From Spirochaetales bacterium (GTDB lineage: Bacteria; Spirochaetota; Spirochaetia; Sphaerochaetales; Sphaerochaetaceae): a DNA stretch of 64,000 nt. Location: contig JAGABZ010000001.1 in NCBI GenBank assembly GCA_017614375.1, forward strand, positions 62,001-126,000, given 5' to 3'. The notes beneath the pieces are model-generated. The model saw nothing but the letters and a program-made list of their open reading frames with translations, did not search any database and was not told where the DNA came from. The translations under genes and the position numbers were made by a program. This document shows positions 25,215 through 34,629 of the stretch, in pieces; position 1 is the first letter of the stretch; each line of letters begins with the position of its first letter.

Positions 25215-26200
25215 TGAGACGATTCTCCGTTTCGGTATTTCTCTGTCTCTGCGTACTCTTTGCCCTGAACGCGCAATGGGCAAACCTGCTGGGACAGGAA
25301 ACCGGTTTTGAAACGGGGTACGAACTGCAGCCCTCTGCCGGGCAGAGCACTTTCTTTGACTTTCTCCCTTTCGATGTATCAGAGGCTGAAATCGTCTCGA
25401 GAACTCTCATGAACACAAAAGGGGAGGCCGTCAAACGCTTTGATATGATCACCCTTTCTCCTTACAGCGCAACCGTCACAACCGATCTGACCACCGGGTC
25501 GTATGAAGCGCAGGTTTTAAAGGACAATTACCTGTCCCTCAGACTGAGCTCGGCAGGCGGATCTGTGGATACCGAACGCTACACGTACGATGAAGATGGA
25601 GAGCTTGAGCAGATCGTTTTCCTCCGCGACGGGGAAATGGTCAGGCTTGATCTTTACTTCAGAAACCCGGCAGCCGGTTCGCTTGCCCTGGTCAGGTCCT
25701 ATGCCCGAGACGGTGAGTTTCTCGGAGATGTAGTATTCTTCGAGGGTTCCGTTTATCAGGACCGCAGTCTGGTGGCAGGTCAGATCACCCTGGATTTCGC
25801 CCTGTCCGACGTCCGTCCCGGATCGGGCAGCGACACAGTGGTCATAAGGACAGCCCTGGCCTCAGGACTTGTGAGCGAACGGGAACTAGACAGCGCCGGA
25901 AACCCCGTTGTCAGAAGGATAATCGATGAGGACGGGCAAACGGTCTCGGTCGAGAAACTTGAATATGATTCCAGGGGCAACCTGATCCGTTCGACTCTGA
26001 CCGAAGGTGATGAAACGACTGTAACAACCTATGCCGAAATCTCAAGAACCGAGGAACGTTTTTCGGACGGGGTTCTGACAAAGCGTACCGTATATGAGTC
26101 GGATCGGACCGTGCAGACTCTGTATGAAAACGGCTCGCCCTATGCCGTTGTGACCTTTGACCCGGTTACGGGAAAAGTGAAGGGGATAGAGTACCTGTGA
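25214..26200 (+). CDS. Exported beta-rich protein of unknown function (328 residues)
   Basis: The ATG shares a base with the ftsY stop (TGATG). [21 protein letters not shown] is a clear signal peptide. The mature protein is built of short strands with repeated Y-D/S-x-x-G-x-L segments (YTYDEDGELEQIVF, LEYDSRGNLIRSTL), recalling MORN/RHS-like or YD-like beta repeats. No transmembrane segment follows. It is encoded directly before an ABC transporter of the LolCDE type, coupled through a GTGA overlap. A periplasmic partner of that transporter is therefore an attractive inference, but LolA similarity is not evident. Confidence 0.7.
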   Translation: MRRFSVSVFLCLCVLFALNAQWANLLGQETGFETGYELQPSAGQSTFFDFLPFDVSEAEIVSRTLMNTKGEAVKRFDMITLSPYSATVTTDLTTGSYEAQVLKDNYLSLRLSSAGGSVDTERYTYDEDGELEQIVFLRDGEMVRLDLYFRNPAAGSLALVRSYARDGEFLGDVVFFEGSVYQDRSLVAGQITLDFALSDVRPGSGSDTVVIRTALASGLVSERELDSAGNPVVRRIIDEDGQTVSVEKLEYDSRGNLIRSTLTEGDETTVTTYAEISRTEERFSDGVLTKRTVYESDRTVQTLYENGSPYAVVTFDPVTGKVKGIEYL

Positions 26201-27390
26201 TTATCCGTACCGCCAACGCTTATGCCTTTTCCTCACTTCACCGGCAGAGAACCGCGTCGGTCCTCATCATAATCGGCATTGCCGCGGCACTGGCTGCGTT
26301 GATGACCGTCGTGGGAATAATGAATTCCCTGCAGGGAGTACAACTGACTAGAATCCGTAACGCCGAATCGTTCGACATAAGCATAAGCGGGGATGACATA
26401 GACATCGAAAAGGTACGGGAAATCGAGGGTGTTGCTTCGGCCTGGGCCTATCTGGACATAGCCGGACTGGCGATGAACACGGATACGGACAAAGTCGGTT
26501 ATGTCACCGTCCGCGGAATCGAATCCGGTCTGGTCAGGGATAGCCGTTTCTGCTCCACGGTAAACGCCTATCTGCCCGGACAGGGAATCTGTCTCGGCCG
26601 CGGTCTGTCCTCCGATCTGGAAATCCGTTCGTACGGCACGCTGAAGCTTACAATCCTCAAAAAGGGCAAGACAGCAAAGCTCGTCCCGTTTTCGGCAACC
26701 GTTGACGTAGGGGGCTTCTTCTATACCTCATACGAGGGTTTCTCGGACTCCTATGCCCTGATGAACCTCGATGAACTGCGCGCCATGTCCGGTTTCGAAC
26801 GCTCCGATGTGGGAGTGTACCTGCAAAGCGGAGCCGATCTGGGCTCTGTGAAAAAAAGCCTGGAACAGGCCTTTCCCGGGGCGGTCATCACCGATTGGAA
26901 AGAGGCCAATTCCAGTCTTTATTCCGCACTGATGCTGGAAAAGGGTGCCGTGATTGTCTTTCTCGGATTCATCATGCTGATAATCAGCTACTATCTGAAG
27001 CGGTCAACCCGCAGGATGATTACCGCCAAACGCAAGGAGGCCGCCGTGTTGCAGGCACTGGGGCTCACAAGAGCCAAGGTCACTGCGGTCTTTCTCGTTC
27101 AGGCAATGGAGGTCAGCCTCCTCGGCATCATCCTCGGGCTGCTTCTCGGCACCCTGATTTCAAAAAACCTTACCGGATTGTTGAAGGGCCTTGACTCCCT
27201 GGTCAGGCTGTTCACCGGGAAAGCAACCGTTCTCTCTACATATCCGTTTACCTTAAGCATAAGTACTGCGGAGATTCTGCTGTTCCCGGCGGGCATTTTG
27301 CTTTGCGCCTTTGTCTTTTCCCTGGCGGGAGCCAGAAACGCGATGAAGATAGACGTCATGGAGATATTGAAAGATGACGCAAGAAACTAG
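26197..27390 (+). CDS. ABC transporter permease, FtsX/LolE-like (first)
   Basis: 397 residues from a GTG that overlaps the previous stop. One N-terminal transmembrane helix (VLIIIGIAAALAALMTVVGIM), a large extracytoplasmic domain of about 220 residues, then three C-terminal helices. The FtsX signature region RRMITAKRKEAAVLQALGLTRAKV is present. This is the MacB/LolCE topology used for lipoprotein release or extrusion. It overlaps the ATPase gene by 17 bases. With a second permease after the ATPase, the set resembles LolC-D-E. The substrate is not shown by sequence. Confidence 0.88.
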   Translation: MIIRTANAYAFSSLHRQRTASVLIIIGIAAALAALMTVVGIMNSLQGVQLTRIRNAESFDISISGDDIDIEKVREIEGVASAWAYLDIAGLAMNTDTDKVGYVTVRGIESGLVRDSRFCSTVNAYLPGQGICLGRGLSSDLEIRSYGTLKLTILKKGKTAKLVPFSATVDVGGFFYTSYEGFSDSYALMNLDELRAMSGFERSDVGVYLQSGADLGSVKKSLEQAFPGAVITDWKEANSSLYSALMLEKGAVIVFLGFIMLIISYYLKRSTRRMITAKRKEAAVLQALGLTRAKVTAVFLVQAMEVSLLGIILGLLLGTLISKNLTGLLKGLDSLVRLFTGKATVLSTYPFTLSISTAEILLFPAGILLCAFVFSLAGARNAMKIDVMEILKDDARN

Positions 27391-28075
27391 AAGCCTGAGT
27401 ATCATTGATGTGACAAAGTCCTTTCCCAACGGAGACAGGGAGCTTTTGCTCTTCGAACCGGTGTCACTGGACATCGAAAGGGGAACCAGCTGCTCCATCA
27501 CCGGAGAAAGCGGTTCGGGAAAGAGCACCTTTCTGCAGATAGCAGCCGGACTGGAGAAACCGACCGCCGGAAAGGTCTGCTGGTACGACTCCGAAGGCAA
27601 TCCCGTCGATGTCTTTTCCCTGTCCGATTCAAGGATTTCAGCCCTCCGCAACCGGATGGTGGGTTTTATCTTTCAGCACAACTTCCTCCTGGAGGACTTC
27701 TCACCGCTTGAGAACATTATGATTCCCTGCCTGATCGGGGGGATGAACCGAACCGATGCCGCCAAAAGGGCAACAGAGCTGCTCGAGCGTTTTTCCCTGG
27801 GCTATCTGGCCCATAGAAAGGTTACAACCCTCAGCGGAGGTGAGAAACAGAGAGTAGCCGTCTGCCGGGCTGTATCCAACAATCCCGCTCTGATTTTCGC
27901 GGACGAGCCTACCGGAGCTCTGGACCAGGACAACAGCGCCCTGGTTCAGAGTATGCTGACCGAGCTTGTGGACCAGCAGGGGTGCTCTCTGCTTCTGGTG
28001 ACCCACAGCCCGGAATTCGCCCGCTGCTGCACCGTGCAGTACCGGATAAACGACAGGAAGCTCAGCAGGGTATGA
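27374..28075 (+). CDS. lolD: ABC transporter ATPase, LolD-like
   Basis: 233 residues, the normal size for LolD/MacB-type ATPases. Walker A GESGSGKST, Q-loop FIFQHNFLLEDFSPLENIM, signature LSGGEKQRVAVCRA, Walker B ALIFADEPTGALD and the switch histidine in LLLVTHS are all present. FQHNFLLEDFSPLEN is typical of the LolD group. It lies between two FtsX-like permeases and overlaps both, so the three proteins are made together. Powers lipoprotein sorting, or extraction of another membrane substrate, from the inner membrane. Confidence 0.92.
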   Translation: MTQETRSLSIIDVTKSFPNGDRELLLFEPVSLDIERGTSCSITGESGSGKSTFLQIAAGLEKPTAGKVCWYDSEGNPVDVFSLSDSRISALRNRMVGFIFQHNFLLEDFSPLENIMIPCLIGGMNRTDAAKRATELLERFSLGYLAHRKVTTLSGGEKQRVAVCRAVSNNPALIFADEPTGALDQDNSALVQSMLTELVDQQGCSLLLVTHSPEFARCCTVQYRINDRKLSRV

Positions 28076-29247
28076 ACTCCGATTTTCAGCAGCTCTGGAT
28101 CAGAAACCTCTTCTCGCGGCGCAGGAAAACCCTTGCCAACATCCTGCTGATCGTGCTTGTGATGATTCCGCTCGTTCTCTGTCTGGTATTTGTCGACAGC
28201 ATGATCGACGGGATCACGGAAAAATACATCCTTCTGTCCGGAGGCCAGATCCAGTTCACTGCCGAAAAGGACTTTGTTCCTGACGACCTGAGGATGCAGC
28301 GCACGCTGAATGCCTTTTGCGTCATGTACTCCGCCGATTCCCACGCCTCTGTCATGATGAAGGGAGTAGGCGACGGCTTTTTCGACAGCAACCGCCTTGA
28401 GCAGATATCCCTTGAGGACGGCTGGGAGACCGGAGGAAACAAGGTTCTCATCAGCAGTTCAGTGGCCTCCGTGCTGGGAGTCAAGACAGGGGACAAGGTG
28501 GCCGTCATGCTCCTGTCCAACCCGGATGATGCCGTCAAGGGGGACTTCAATCCAGTCTTCAGGCCTGCCATGCTGAGTGTCGGAGGAATCTTTTCCTCGG
28601 GTTACAGACAGCTTGATGACAACATCATCTTTGCCGACATCGACTGGCTGCTGACCGTCTGCAAGGGTGAAACCGTCCAGATTGAGGTGTTGACCGGTAC
28701 GAACGACACCGCACAAAACAGAGATATGGCCGAAGACCTGATGCGGACGAATCCCAAGCTGCTCAATTACACCATCTGGAACGAGCGCAACACCGAGGTG
28801 TTTGAGAACTTCGTCAACAGCAAACAGATGATTCTCATCATCATGATTGTCATCGGCGCAATTGCCTGTGTTTACTGCGGCACAATCGCCAGCGAGGTCT
28901 TTTCCGACAACAGGGTGACAATCTGCACGATGCGTCTGCTGGGAGCTTCGGAGTCCCAGGTCAGACGGACGGTGTTCCTCTATGCCTTTCTCGTAATTGT
29001 GGCGGGAGTTCTTGCCGGCACCGCTGTCGGACTGCTCATAGCCTTCAATCTGGCCCCGCTTCTCAGGGTGCTGGCCGGCAGCGGCTTTTCGGGCTTTGCC
29101 ATGTACCTTCTTGATTTCGACATCCGTTTCAGCGTCTGGAGCCTTCTGGGAATGGACGTGCTGATTTCCCTGGCCGCAGGTCTGGCCCTGCTTCTTTCAA
29201 TGCGGGGAAACCGGAAAACCGCTCCTCTGGAGTTGTTGCAGAGCTGA
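28072..29247 (+). CDS. ABC transporter permease, FtsX/LolE-like (second)
   Basis: 391 residues from the ATG at 28072, overlapping the ATPase stop by four bases; a longer frame from 27982 lies inside the ATPase and is rejected. Same topology as the first permease: helix at about residues 22-42, a large external domain, three helices at the end, and the FtsX motif CTMRLLGASESQVRRTVFLYAF. The two permeases share only fold-level similarity, as LolC and LolE do. Last gene of the run that starts at rnfC; the promoter of rnz lies across its end. Confidence 0.88.
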   Translation: MNSDFQQLWIRNLFSRRRKTLANILLIVLVMIPLVLCLVFVDSMIDGITEKYILLSGGQIQFTAEKDFVPDDLRMQRTLNAFCVMYSADSHASVMMKGVGDGFFDSNRLEQISLEDGWETGGNKVLISSSVASVLGVKTGDKVAVMLLSNPDDAVKGDFNPVFRPAMLSVGGIFSSGYRQLDDNIIFADIDWLLTVCKGETVQIEVLTGTNDTAQNRDMAEDLMRTNPKLLNYTIWNERNTEVFENFVNSKQMILIIMIVIGAIACVYCGTIASEVFSDNRVTICTMRLLGASESQVRRTVFLYAFLVIVAGVLAGTAVGLLIAFNLAPLLRVLAGSGFSGFAMYLLDFDIRFSVWSLLGMDVLISLAAGLALLLSMRGNRKTAPLELLQS

Positions 29248-29261
29248 GAAAACACTATAGT
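29233..29261 (+). promoter_or_regulatory. Predicted promoter of rnz, leaderless geometry
   Basis: TTGTTG (29233-29238), a 17-base spacer and TATAGT (29256-29261), ending six bases before the rnz ATG. The six bases TTACCC-like segment between them holds no ribosome-binding site. Confidence 0.6.
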
Positions 29262-29267
29262 TTACCC

Positions 29268-30191
29268 ATGAACCTCGAAGTCTTTGTCCTCGGAACCAGC
29301 GGAATGATGCCTCTGCCGGGTCGCTTTCTGACCTCGGCGATGCTGCGTCGCGACGGGGAACTGTTTCTGTTCGACTGCGGGGAGGGAACACAGGTCTCGC
29401 TCAAGCAGCTGAACCTTCACTGGAAAAAGATCTCCACAATCTTCATTTCCCACATGCACGCCGACCATGTCACCGGTCTGCCCGGGCTGCTTATGCTCTC
29501 GTCCCAGGTTGAACGTGACGAACCGCTGTACATATACGGACCGCCGAAACTTCAGGAGTACATCGAATCCAACCGCCGGATTCTGGACATGTACATCAAC
29601 TACGAAATCATCATAAAGCCTGTTACCGGCGGACTTATCATCGACAATCCCCAGTACACGGTTCACGCCGTTCCGCTGCTGCACACCAAACCGTGTTTCG
29701 GTTATGTCTTTGCCGAAAAGGACAGGCCCGGTGAGTTCTTTCCGGACAGGGCCCGGGCGCTTGACATCCCGATGGGGCCTCTTTGGGGACGCCTGCAGCA
29801 GGGTAACTCCGTCACACTCGACGACGGCAGGGTCATCAGCCCAGATCAGGTAATCGGACCTCGCAGGGCAGGGCGGAAGTTTGCCTTCGTCACCGACTCC
29901 ATGTACCTCGATTACATCGCCGACAGTGTCCGGGACGCGGATCTGCTTCTTTGCGAGGGTATGTTCACAAACGACCTGCTTTCGGACGCCCGTGAAAAAC
30001 GGCACATGATAAGCTCTCAGGCAGCCCTGATAGCCAGAAACGCAAATGTGCGCAAACTGGGTCTGATTCATTACAGCCCGCGCTATGCCGACCGGGAACT
30101 CAGACAGCTGAGGGACGAGGCGCGCGAGATCTTCCCCGATACGGTTCTCTGCCGGGACGGAATGTGCTTCGACATTCCTCTCAAGGATTAA
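29268..30191 (+). CDS. rnz: Ribonuclease Z
   Basis: Cleaves the 3' trailer of tRNA precursors, leaving an end ready for CCA addition. 307 residues, the short-form length. The metallo-beta-lactamase core is intact: LGTSGMMPLPGR, the metal motif SHMHADHVTG, HTKPCFGYVF, VTDSMY and LIHYSPRY near the end. It suits the two tRNA genes here, which lack encoded CCA and so need RNase Z trimming. Transcribed from its own promoter, probably as a leaderless mRNA. The TAA stop overlaps the stop of the convergent GH2 gene in a TTAA palindrome. Confidence 0.95.
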   Translation: MNLEVFVLGTSGMMPLPGRFLTSAMLRRDGELFLFDCGEGTQVSLKQLNLHWKKISTIFISHMHADHVTGLPGLLMLSSQVERDEPLYIYGPPKLQEYIESNRRILDMYINYEIIIKPVTGGLIIDNPQYTVHAVPLLHTKPCFGYVFAEKDRPGEFFPDRARALDIPMGPLWGRLQQGNSVTLDDGRVISPDQVIGPRRAGRKFAFVTDSMYLDYIADSVRDADLLLCEGMFTNDLLSDAREKRHMISSQAALIARNANVRKLGLIHYSPRYADRELRQLRDEAREIFPDTVLCRDGMCFDIPLKD

Positions 30192-31831
30192 GAGAGGACC
30201 GCGTACAGCTCTGAGTTGAGTTCCTTCATAATCTGAGGTTCGACCTTTACAACCTGCCGGTCCCAGGTCACCAGACCGTTGATCTCCGTCTCTACATCGG
30301 ACAGCTGGGTGTAAATCGACCCGCACAGCCCCTGTTTCACCGCCGGAAGTATCTGATTCCTGTAAAGTGAGATGAGCGAGTCCCTGAGATGAACCGGATC
30401 GGACTCGGTGCGGTAGCCCCAGCCCGAATCGGGGCAGTGACCGGCTATTGCGCAGCTGTATCCGCCGAATTCGCTGAGAATCGTGCAACGCCCGAACCGG
30501 TCCTTTTTGTAAACGTACGGCCGTCTGTACACATGCCGGCTGTTGAACTGGCCGGCGTGCTGGTCCATCCAACCGCTGATATTGTCAACGGTGCGAGAGG
30601 GATCCAGCGTACGGATCATCTGACCGGCTGAGGTCGAGTCGAACTGACCCCAACCTTCGTTGAACGGAACCCACATGGCTATGCAGACAGTGTTGTACAG
30701 CGTCCCGACCATCTCACGCAGTTCTTTAAGGCAGTTTTCCCTGCTCTGGGGGTTCTCCCGGTGAAACAGGGCGTAGTTCGAGTCGGGCAGTCGGAAACCG
30801 GGGATTTTGTACGGTCCGTAGGCCGTGACGGGGTTGGGCGGGAACTTCCCTCCGGAGGGCAGGTCCTGCCAGACGAGCATCCCGATTGTGTCGCAGTGAT
30901 AGTACCAGCGGGGAGACTCCACCTTTATGTGCTTGCGCAATGTATTGAAACCCATCGACTTCATCAGAAGTATGTCGGATTTCATCGAATCATCATCGGG
31001 AGGAGTGTAGAGCCCTTGCGGCCAGTAGCCCTGGTCGAGGACCCCCGAGTGGAAGTACGGTCGGTTGTTCAGACAGAGTCTGCCGTCCCGGACGGAAAAC
31101 TTGCGCATTCCGAAGTATGACCGCACGACATCCTGATCAAGACGGACTGTAAAATGATAAAGATGCGGATCCTCCGGGGACCACGGCTGGAAGCCCGGCA
31201 TCGGAATGACTGTTTTCTCGTTTGTCCGGCATTCGGTACGGCGTCCGTCGATCTCGATGCTGCATACTGTATCAAACTCGGAAAGAACCGTGATCCCGAC
31301 GGATGATGCGTCGAAATCGGGCTCGATCCGAAGCGAGGAAACATACTGCATCGGAACGGCTTCAAGCCAGACATCCTGCCAGATTCCGCTTTGGGCGTGG
31401 TACCAGATTCCATGCGGGTTCAGGCATTGCTTGCCATATCCGAATCCTGTTTCGTCAAGGTAGTCCTGAACTTCGACGCGGATGGAATTGATGCCCTCAG
31501 GGTCAATCATCGTCGTGATTTCTCCGCAGAACGGCAGATACCCGCCCTCGTGTGAAAAGGCCCTGGTTCCGTTCACATACACGGTGCAACACTGGTCAAC
31601 CGCGTTGAAGTTGAGGATTATCCTCCGTCCGATAAACTCCGGCGGCAGTCTGAAATCACGACTGTACACAAGTTCGCGGGCAGGGGAGGCCAGAGCCGGA
31701 AAACCCGACGGCGCCGTCTCGGGGGAATAAGGCACACAGACCGGCGCGATGATTCCCCCGGTCTCAAGCTCCCAGGTCCCGTTCAGAGAGAGAAAACTGT
31801 CTCTGGCCAGCTGCGGCCGCGGGTGCAGCAT
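30188..31831 (-). CDS. Glycoside hydrolase family 2 (beta-galactosidase/glucuronidase-like)
   Basis: 547 residues. Domain order is the GH2 sugar-binding jelly roll (SLNGTWELETGG, FNAVDQCCTVYVNG, HEGGYLPF), an immunoglobulin-like domain (QPWSPEDPHLYHF) and the TIM barrel. The acid/base Glu is in WVPFNEGWGQ and the nucleophile Glu in ILSEFGGY, so it should be active. The substrate is not defined by sequence. No signal peptide, so cytoplasmic. The ATG comes one base after the greA stop, an odd pairing of a glycosidase with a transcription factor. No clear ribosome-binding site, so it may depend on re-initiation after greA. Confidence 0.9.
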   Translation of the reverse strand: MLHPRPQLARDSFLSLNGTWELETGGIIAPVCVPYSPETAPSGFPALASPARELVYSRDFRLPPEFIGRRIILNFNAVDQCCTVYVNGTRAFSHEGGYLPFCGEITTMIDPEGINSIRVEVQDYLDETGFGYGKQCLNPHGIWYHAQSGIWQDVWLEAVPMQYVSSLRIEPDFDASSVGITVLSEFDTVCSIEIDGRRTECRTNEKTVIPMPGFQPWSPEDPHLYHFTVRLDQDVVRSYFGMRKFSVRDGRLCLNNRPYFHSGVLDQGYWPQGLYTPPDDDSMKSDILLMKSMGFNTLRKHIKVESPRWYYHCDTIGMLVWQDLPSGGKFPPNPVTAYGPYKIPGFRLPDSNYALFHRENPQSRENCLKELREMVGTLYNTVCIAMWVPFNEGWGQFDSTSAGQMIRTLDPSRTVDNISGWMDQHAGQFNSRHVYRRPYVYKKDRFGRCTILSEFGGYSCAIAGHCPDSGWGYRTESDPVHLRDSLISLYRNQILPAVKQGLCGSIYTQLSDVETEINGLVTWDRQVVKVEPQIMKELNSELYAVLS

Positions 31832-31832
31832 C

Positions 31833-34541
31833 TCAGAACTGTTCCTTCTCGATCTTCAGGACCGTCAGGCTGAACGGGATGTCGTTAAGGTTGAATTCCA
31901 GCGTCTCACCGACGGTGTGGTTGTACAGCCTGGCACAAAGCGGAGCCTTGAAATTGAGAATTCCCTTTGACGGGTCGGATTCCCACTGTCCCATGACAGT
32001 GTACTGGACTGTTTTGTTCTTCAGGTTGTCCTTCAGCGTCACTTTGGTACCGAACGAAATCTTTGTCGGGTCGACCTGTTCGGGCAGAACGACGCGGGCC
32101 TCGTTGATTTCCTTTGAGAGGAGGCCTTTCTTGAAGGTCAGGTCCTTCTGCTTGTCACGGGCGTACTGGTACTCCGCATTCTCCCTCAGATCTCCCAGGT
32201 CACGGGCAATCCCGATTTCGCGGGCGTTTTCGGGAATCTCAACCTCGATCAGGTGCTTCAGTTCGGCCAGTTTTGCATCGAGCGAGGCCTGGGTGCAGAG
32301 CAGCGAAGTCGGAACGGCCTGAATCTCGACCGTCTCCGGTGCCGACTGTTCACCGAGGATTTCCTGGCTGTCGGCGAACGTCGTCAGGATGTGACTGCGG
32401 ACCTTCGACTTCAGGGCAGGATCCAGGTACTCACCGCCGCTTACCAGAGAATAGATCTTTGCCGCGGAAGCCGAATCGGCGTGGTTGAGATAATTGTTGA
32501 TTCCGTCCGACTCGAACAGGTTCTGGACCAGGGTCTGCTGAATCTTTCTGAAGCGGGGAACGTCAGTTTTGTTCTGGATGCGCAGAAGGGCGAAGTTGAG
32601 AAGCTGGATCTGGGTGATGACAAGCTTCTCACGGGTGATTCCGGCCCGGTCCCATTCCTCGGGAGCCAAGGTCTTGAGCAGGAACAGCAGCACCTCAGGT
32701 GACTGCAGGTAAGACTCTACCGACGAACGCAGGATTGAAAGATAAACCCTGCGCTGGCGGATTTCCTTCAGAGCGTCGAGGATTCTGTTGTTGAGGAAGT
32801 AGGGGAACAGGTCACGCAGGATGTTCGGCCAGTTCTTCGGGTCGGCCTCGATCAGCTGGTCGATGAACAGACGCTTGAGGTCAACATCGTCGATTTCCAC
32901 AAAGACATCCTTGACGTTGAGCCTGATCAGCTCATAGAACTCGGGGAATTCTCCGCTTATGTGGATGAAGTTGATACCGCTTCTGTTCTTGAGGTCATTC
33001 AAAAAGAGCCATGAGCAGATGTTCTCGATGTTGGAATTGACGATTCTGGCCCTCTGCTCGAAGAACTGGATCATCCTGGCAAAGGACTCGTCCTCGATGT
33101 CACCCTTGTTGGCCAGATATTCGCGGACGATGCGGACCTTTGCGAAAAAGGCCTTCTCGGCGCGGAACTGGTTGAGTTTCTTCTCTTCGAAGGTAACAGG
33201 GGTGTCGCGGTATACATAACTGTCGACGTTGCCGTCCTTGAAGCCGAAGTTCGCGTTGCTCATCAGCTCCTTTTTAGCCGCGGCGTACCAGACCGACCAC
33301 TCGCCCTGGGTGAATACCGAAGGAACAAGCTCGTTCTTCATTTCCTTGAAGGATGCGGCTCCGCCGTTGGAGTCGATCAGGGTCTTGAGCGCCCAGACGG
33401 TGTCGTTGTTGAGCTTGTTCTTGAGTTTCTCCGGGCTGATTACCGCCTTGAGCACCCAGAAATGGTACTTGGGCAGGACCCTGAGCGATGAATAGGCCAT
33501 CTCACAGCTCATTCTGTGGGGACCTTTCTGAACAAAGACGATGTCAACGTTGTCCTGGTCGATCTGCTGGATGCGGCCGATGTTCCAGCTGCGGTGAAAC
33601 ACAAAGGCGCCGGCGACGAACTGAATCTCGGTCTCGAACTTCTCGATCGAGGCTTCGATGGTGTCCTGCGAAATGCTCAGCAGCCCGGTCCGGCGGATCA
33701 GGCCCTCCAGCCTCGGATTGTCGGCGTACTTCCTGCGGTACATCTCGATGAGGTTCTTGACGTTCTCATGCAATCCCGTGTCGGAGTAGTGGATGATCAT
33801 CTTCAGAACCTCGATGGTCTGGTCCTCGGACAGGAGCTTTTTGTCATCGGCGGTCTTTGCAGAGACGAGGTTGTTGAGGAAATACACTCCGCGGCCGTTC
33901 TCCATGTTCTGGGCGATGCGCTCCGCCTGGGAAATCAGGTACTGAGGGTTGTCCTTTTTCAGGTCACAGAGCTTGGCCCAGAGAGCCTTGAGCTGTGAGA
34001 AATCATCGGTCTTCATCAGGCGCCGGATTGCCCTCTGGTAGTAGTTCATCGCCACCTGGATGTCACCGCTCTCCTCATAGTGGGCGGCAAGCTTCTGCAG
34101 GACTCCGACCTCATCCAGGTCGACCCTGACCAGACGCTCCCACATGGAGATTTTCTCATCATCACGCCCCTGAGCCTCGTAGAGGTTGCCCAGGATGCGC
34201 AGGGCGAAGTCGTTCTCCGAGAAATTGAGCACCAGCTTACCCAGATACTCCGTGACGTCATCCATCTTGTTCTCCGAGGCGCTCTCCAGAACCTCGAGCA
34301 GGTATCTGTCGTCCGCAGGATGCTTGCCTGTGACGGTGCTGAGAACTTTTGCAGCGACGCTGCCTTTGAGCGCATCGAGTTTCTGCCGGCAGAAGGCGTG
34401 GTATTCAGCCTTGTCCTCGGCGTTTTCAAGTTCTGATGCGATATGTACGATACGGGTCAGTTCCTCGACGGTGAATGAGGTGACTGAAGTGCGGTTCCAG
34501 TCTTCGGGCGAAACGAATTCCTTTACTTCTTCGATGTTCAT
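31833..34541 (-). CDS. greA: GreA-type transcript cleavage factor with large N-terminal extension
   Basis: 902 residues; only the last 160 or so are GreA: the coiled-coil LAELKHLIEVEIPENAREI with the tip motif DLGDLRENAEYQYARDKQ (acidic Asp/Glu that hold Mg2+ in the polymerase channel), then the C-terminal FKBP-like domain ending VLKIEKEQF. The preceding 740 residues are helical and carry TPR-like pairs near the start (ALRILGNLYEAQGRDDEKI, LAAHYEESGDIQVAMNYYQRA). Such long GreA forms are, to my recollection, typical of spirochaetes. GGGAG lies upstream of the ATG. The leader holds a terminator-like hairpin. Confidence 0.93.
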   Translation of the reverse strand: MNIEEVKEFVSPEDWNRTSVTSFTVEELTRIVHIASELENAEDKAEYHAFCRQKLDALKGSVAAKVLSTVTGKHPADDRYLLEVLESASENKMDDVTEYLGKLVLNFSENDFALRILGNLYEAQGRDDEKISMWERLVRVDLDEVGVLQKLAAHYEESGDIQVAMNYYQRAIRRLMKTDDFSQLKALWAKLCDLKKDNPQYLISQAERIAQNMENGRGVYFLNNLVSAKTADDKKLLSEDQTIEVLKMIIHYSDTGLHENVKNLIEMYRRKYADNPRLEGLIRRTGLLSISQDTIEASIEKFETEIQFVAGAFVFHRSWNIGRIQQIDQDNVDIVFVQKGPHRMSCEMAYSSLRVLPKYHFWVLKAVISPEKLKNKLNNDTVWALKTLIDSNGGAASFKEMKNELVPSVFTQGEWSVWYAAAKKELMSNANFGFKDGNVDSYVYRDTPVTFEEKKLNQFRAEKAFFAKVRIVREYLANKGDIEDESFARMIQFFEQRARIVNSNIENICSWLFLNDLKNRSGINFIHISGEFPEFYELIRLNVKDVFVEIDDVDLKRLFIDQLIEADPKNWPNILRDLFPYFLNNRILDALKEIRQRRVYLSILRSSVESYLQSPEVLLFLLKTLAPEEWDRAGITREKLVITQIQLLNFALLRIQNKTDVPRFRKIQQTLVQNLFESDGINNYLNHADSASAAKIYSLVSGGEYLDPALKSKVRSHILTTFADSQEILGEQSAPETVEIQAVPTSLLCTQASLDAKLAELKHLIEVEIPENAREIGIARDLGDLRENAEYQYARDKQKDLTFKKGLLSKEINEARVVLPEQVDPTKISFGTKVTLKDNLKNKTVQYTVMGQWESDPSKGILNFKAPLCARLYNHTVGETLEFNLNDIPFSLTVLKIEKEQF

Positions 34542-34572
34542 ATCTGTGCTCCCTGCTTCGTTTCAGAAGCTT

Positions 34573-34607
34573 AAAAATAAAACCGGGCGGGCCTGCTGTC
34601 CGCTCGG
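34573..34607 (-). terminator. Terminator-like hairpin in the greA leader (possible attenuator)
   Basis: On the minus strand CCGAGCGG and CCGCCCGG form an eight-pair stem with one mismatch around a nine-base loop, directly followed by TTTTATTTTT. It lies between the predicted greA promoter and the greA start and would end transcription after about 50 bases. Confidence 0.6.
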
Positions 34608-34629
34608 AACTTCGTCTTTCTCTTTGCAT

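Noticed and set aside
29262-30572. 436-codon frame opposite rnz
   Set aside because: Covers a complete RNase Z with intact metal motifs; composition looks like an antisense shadow.
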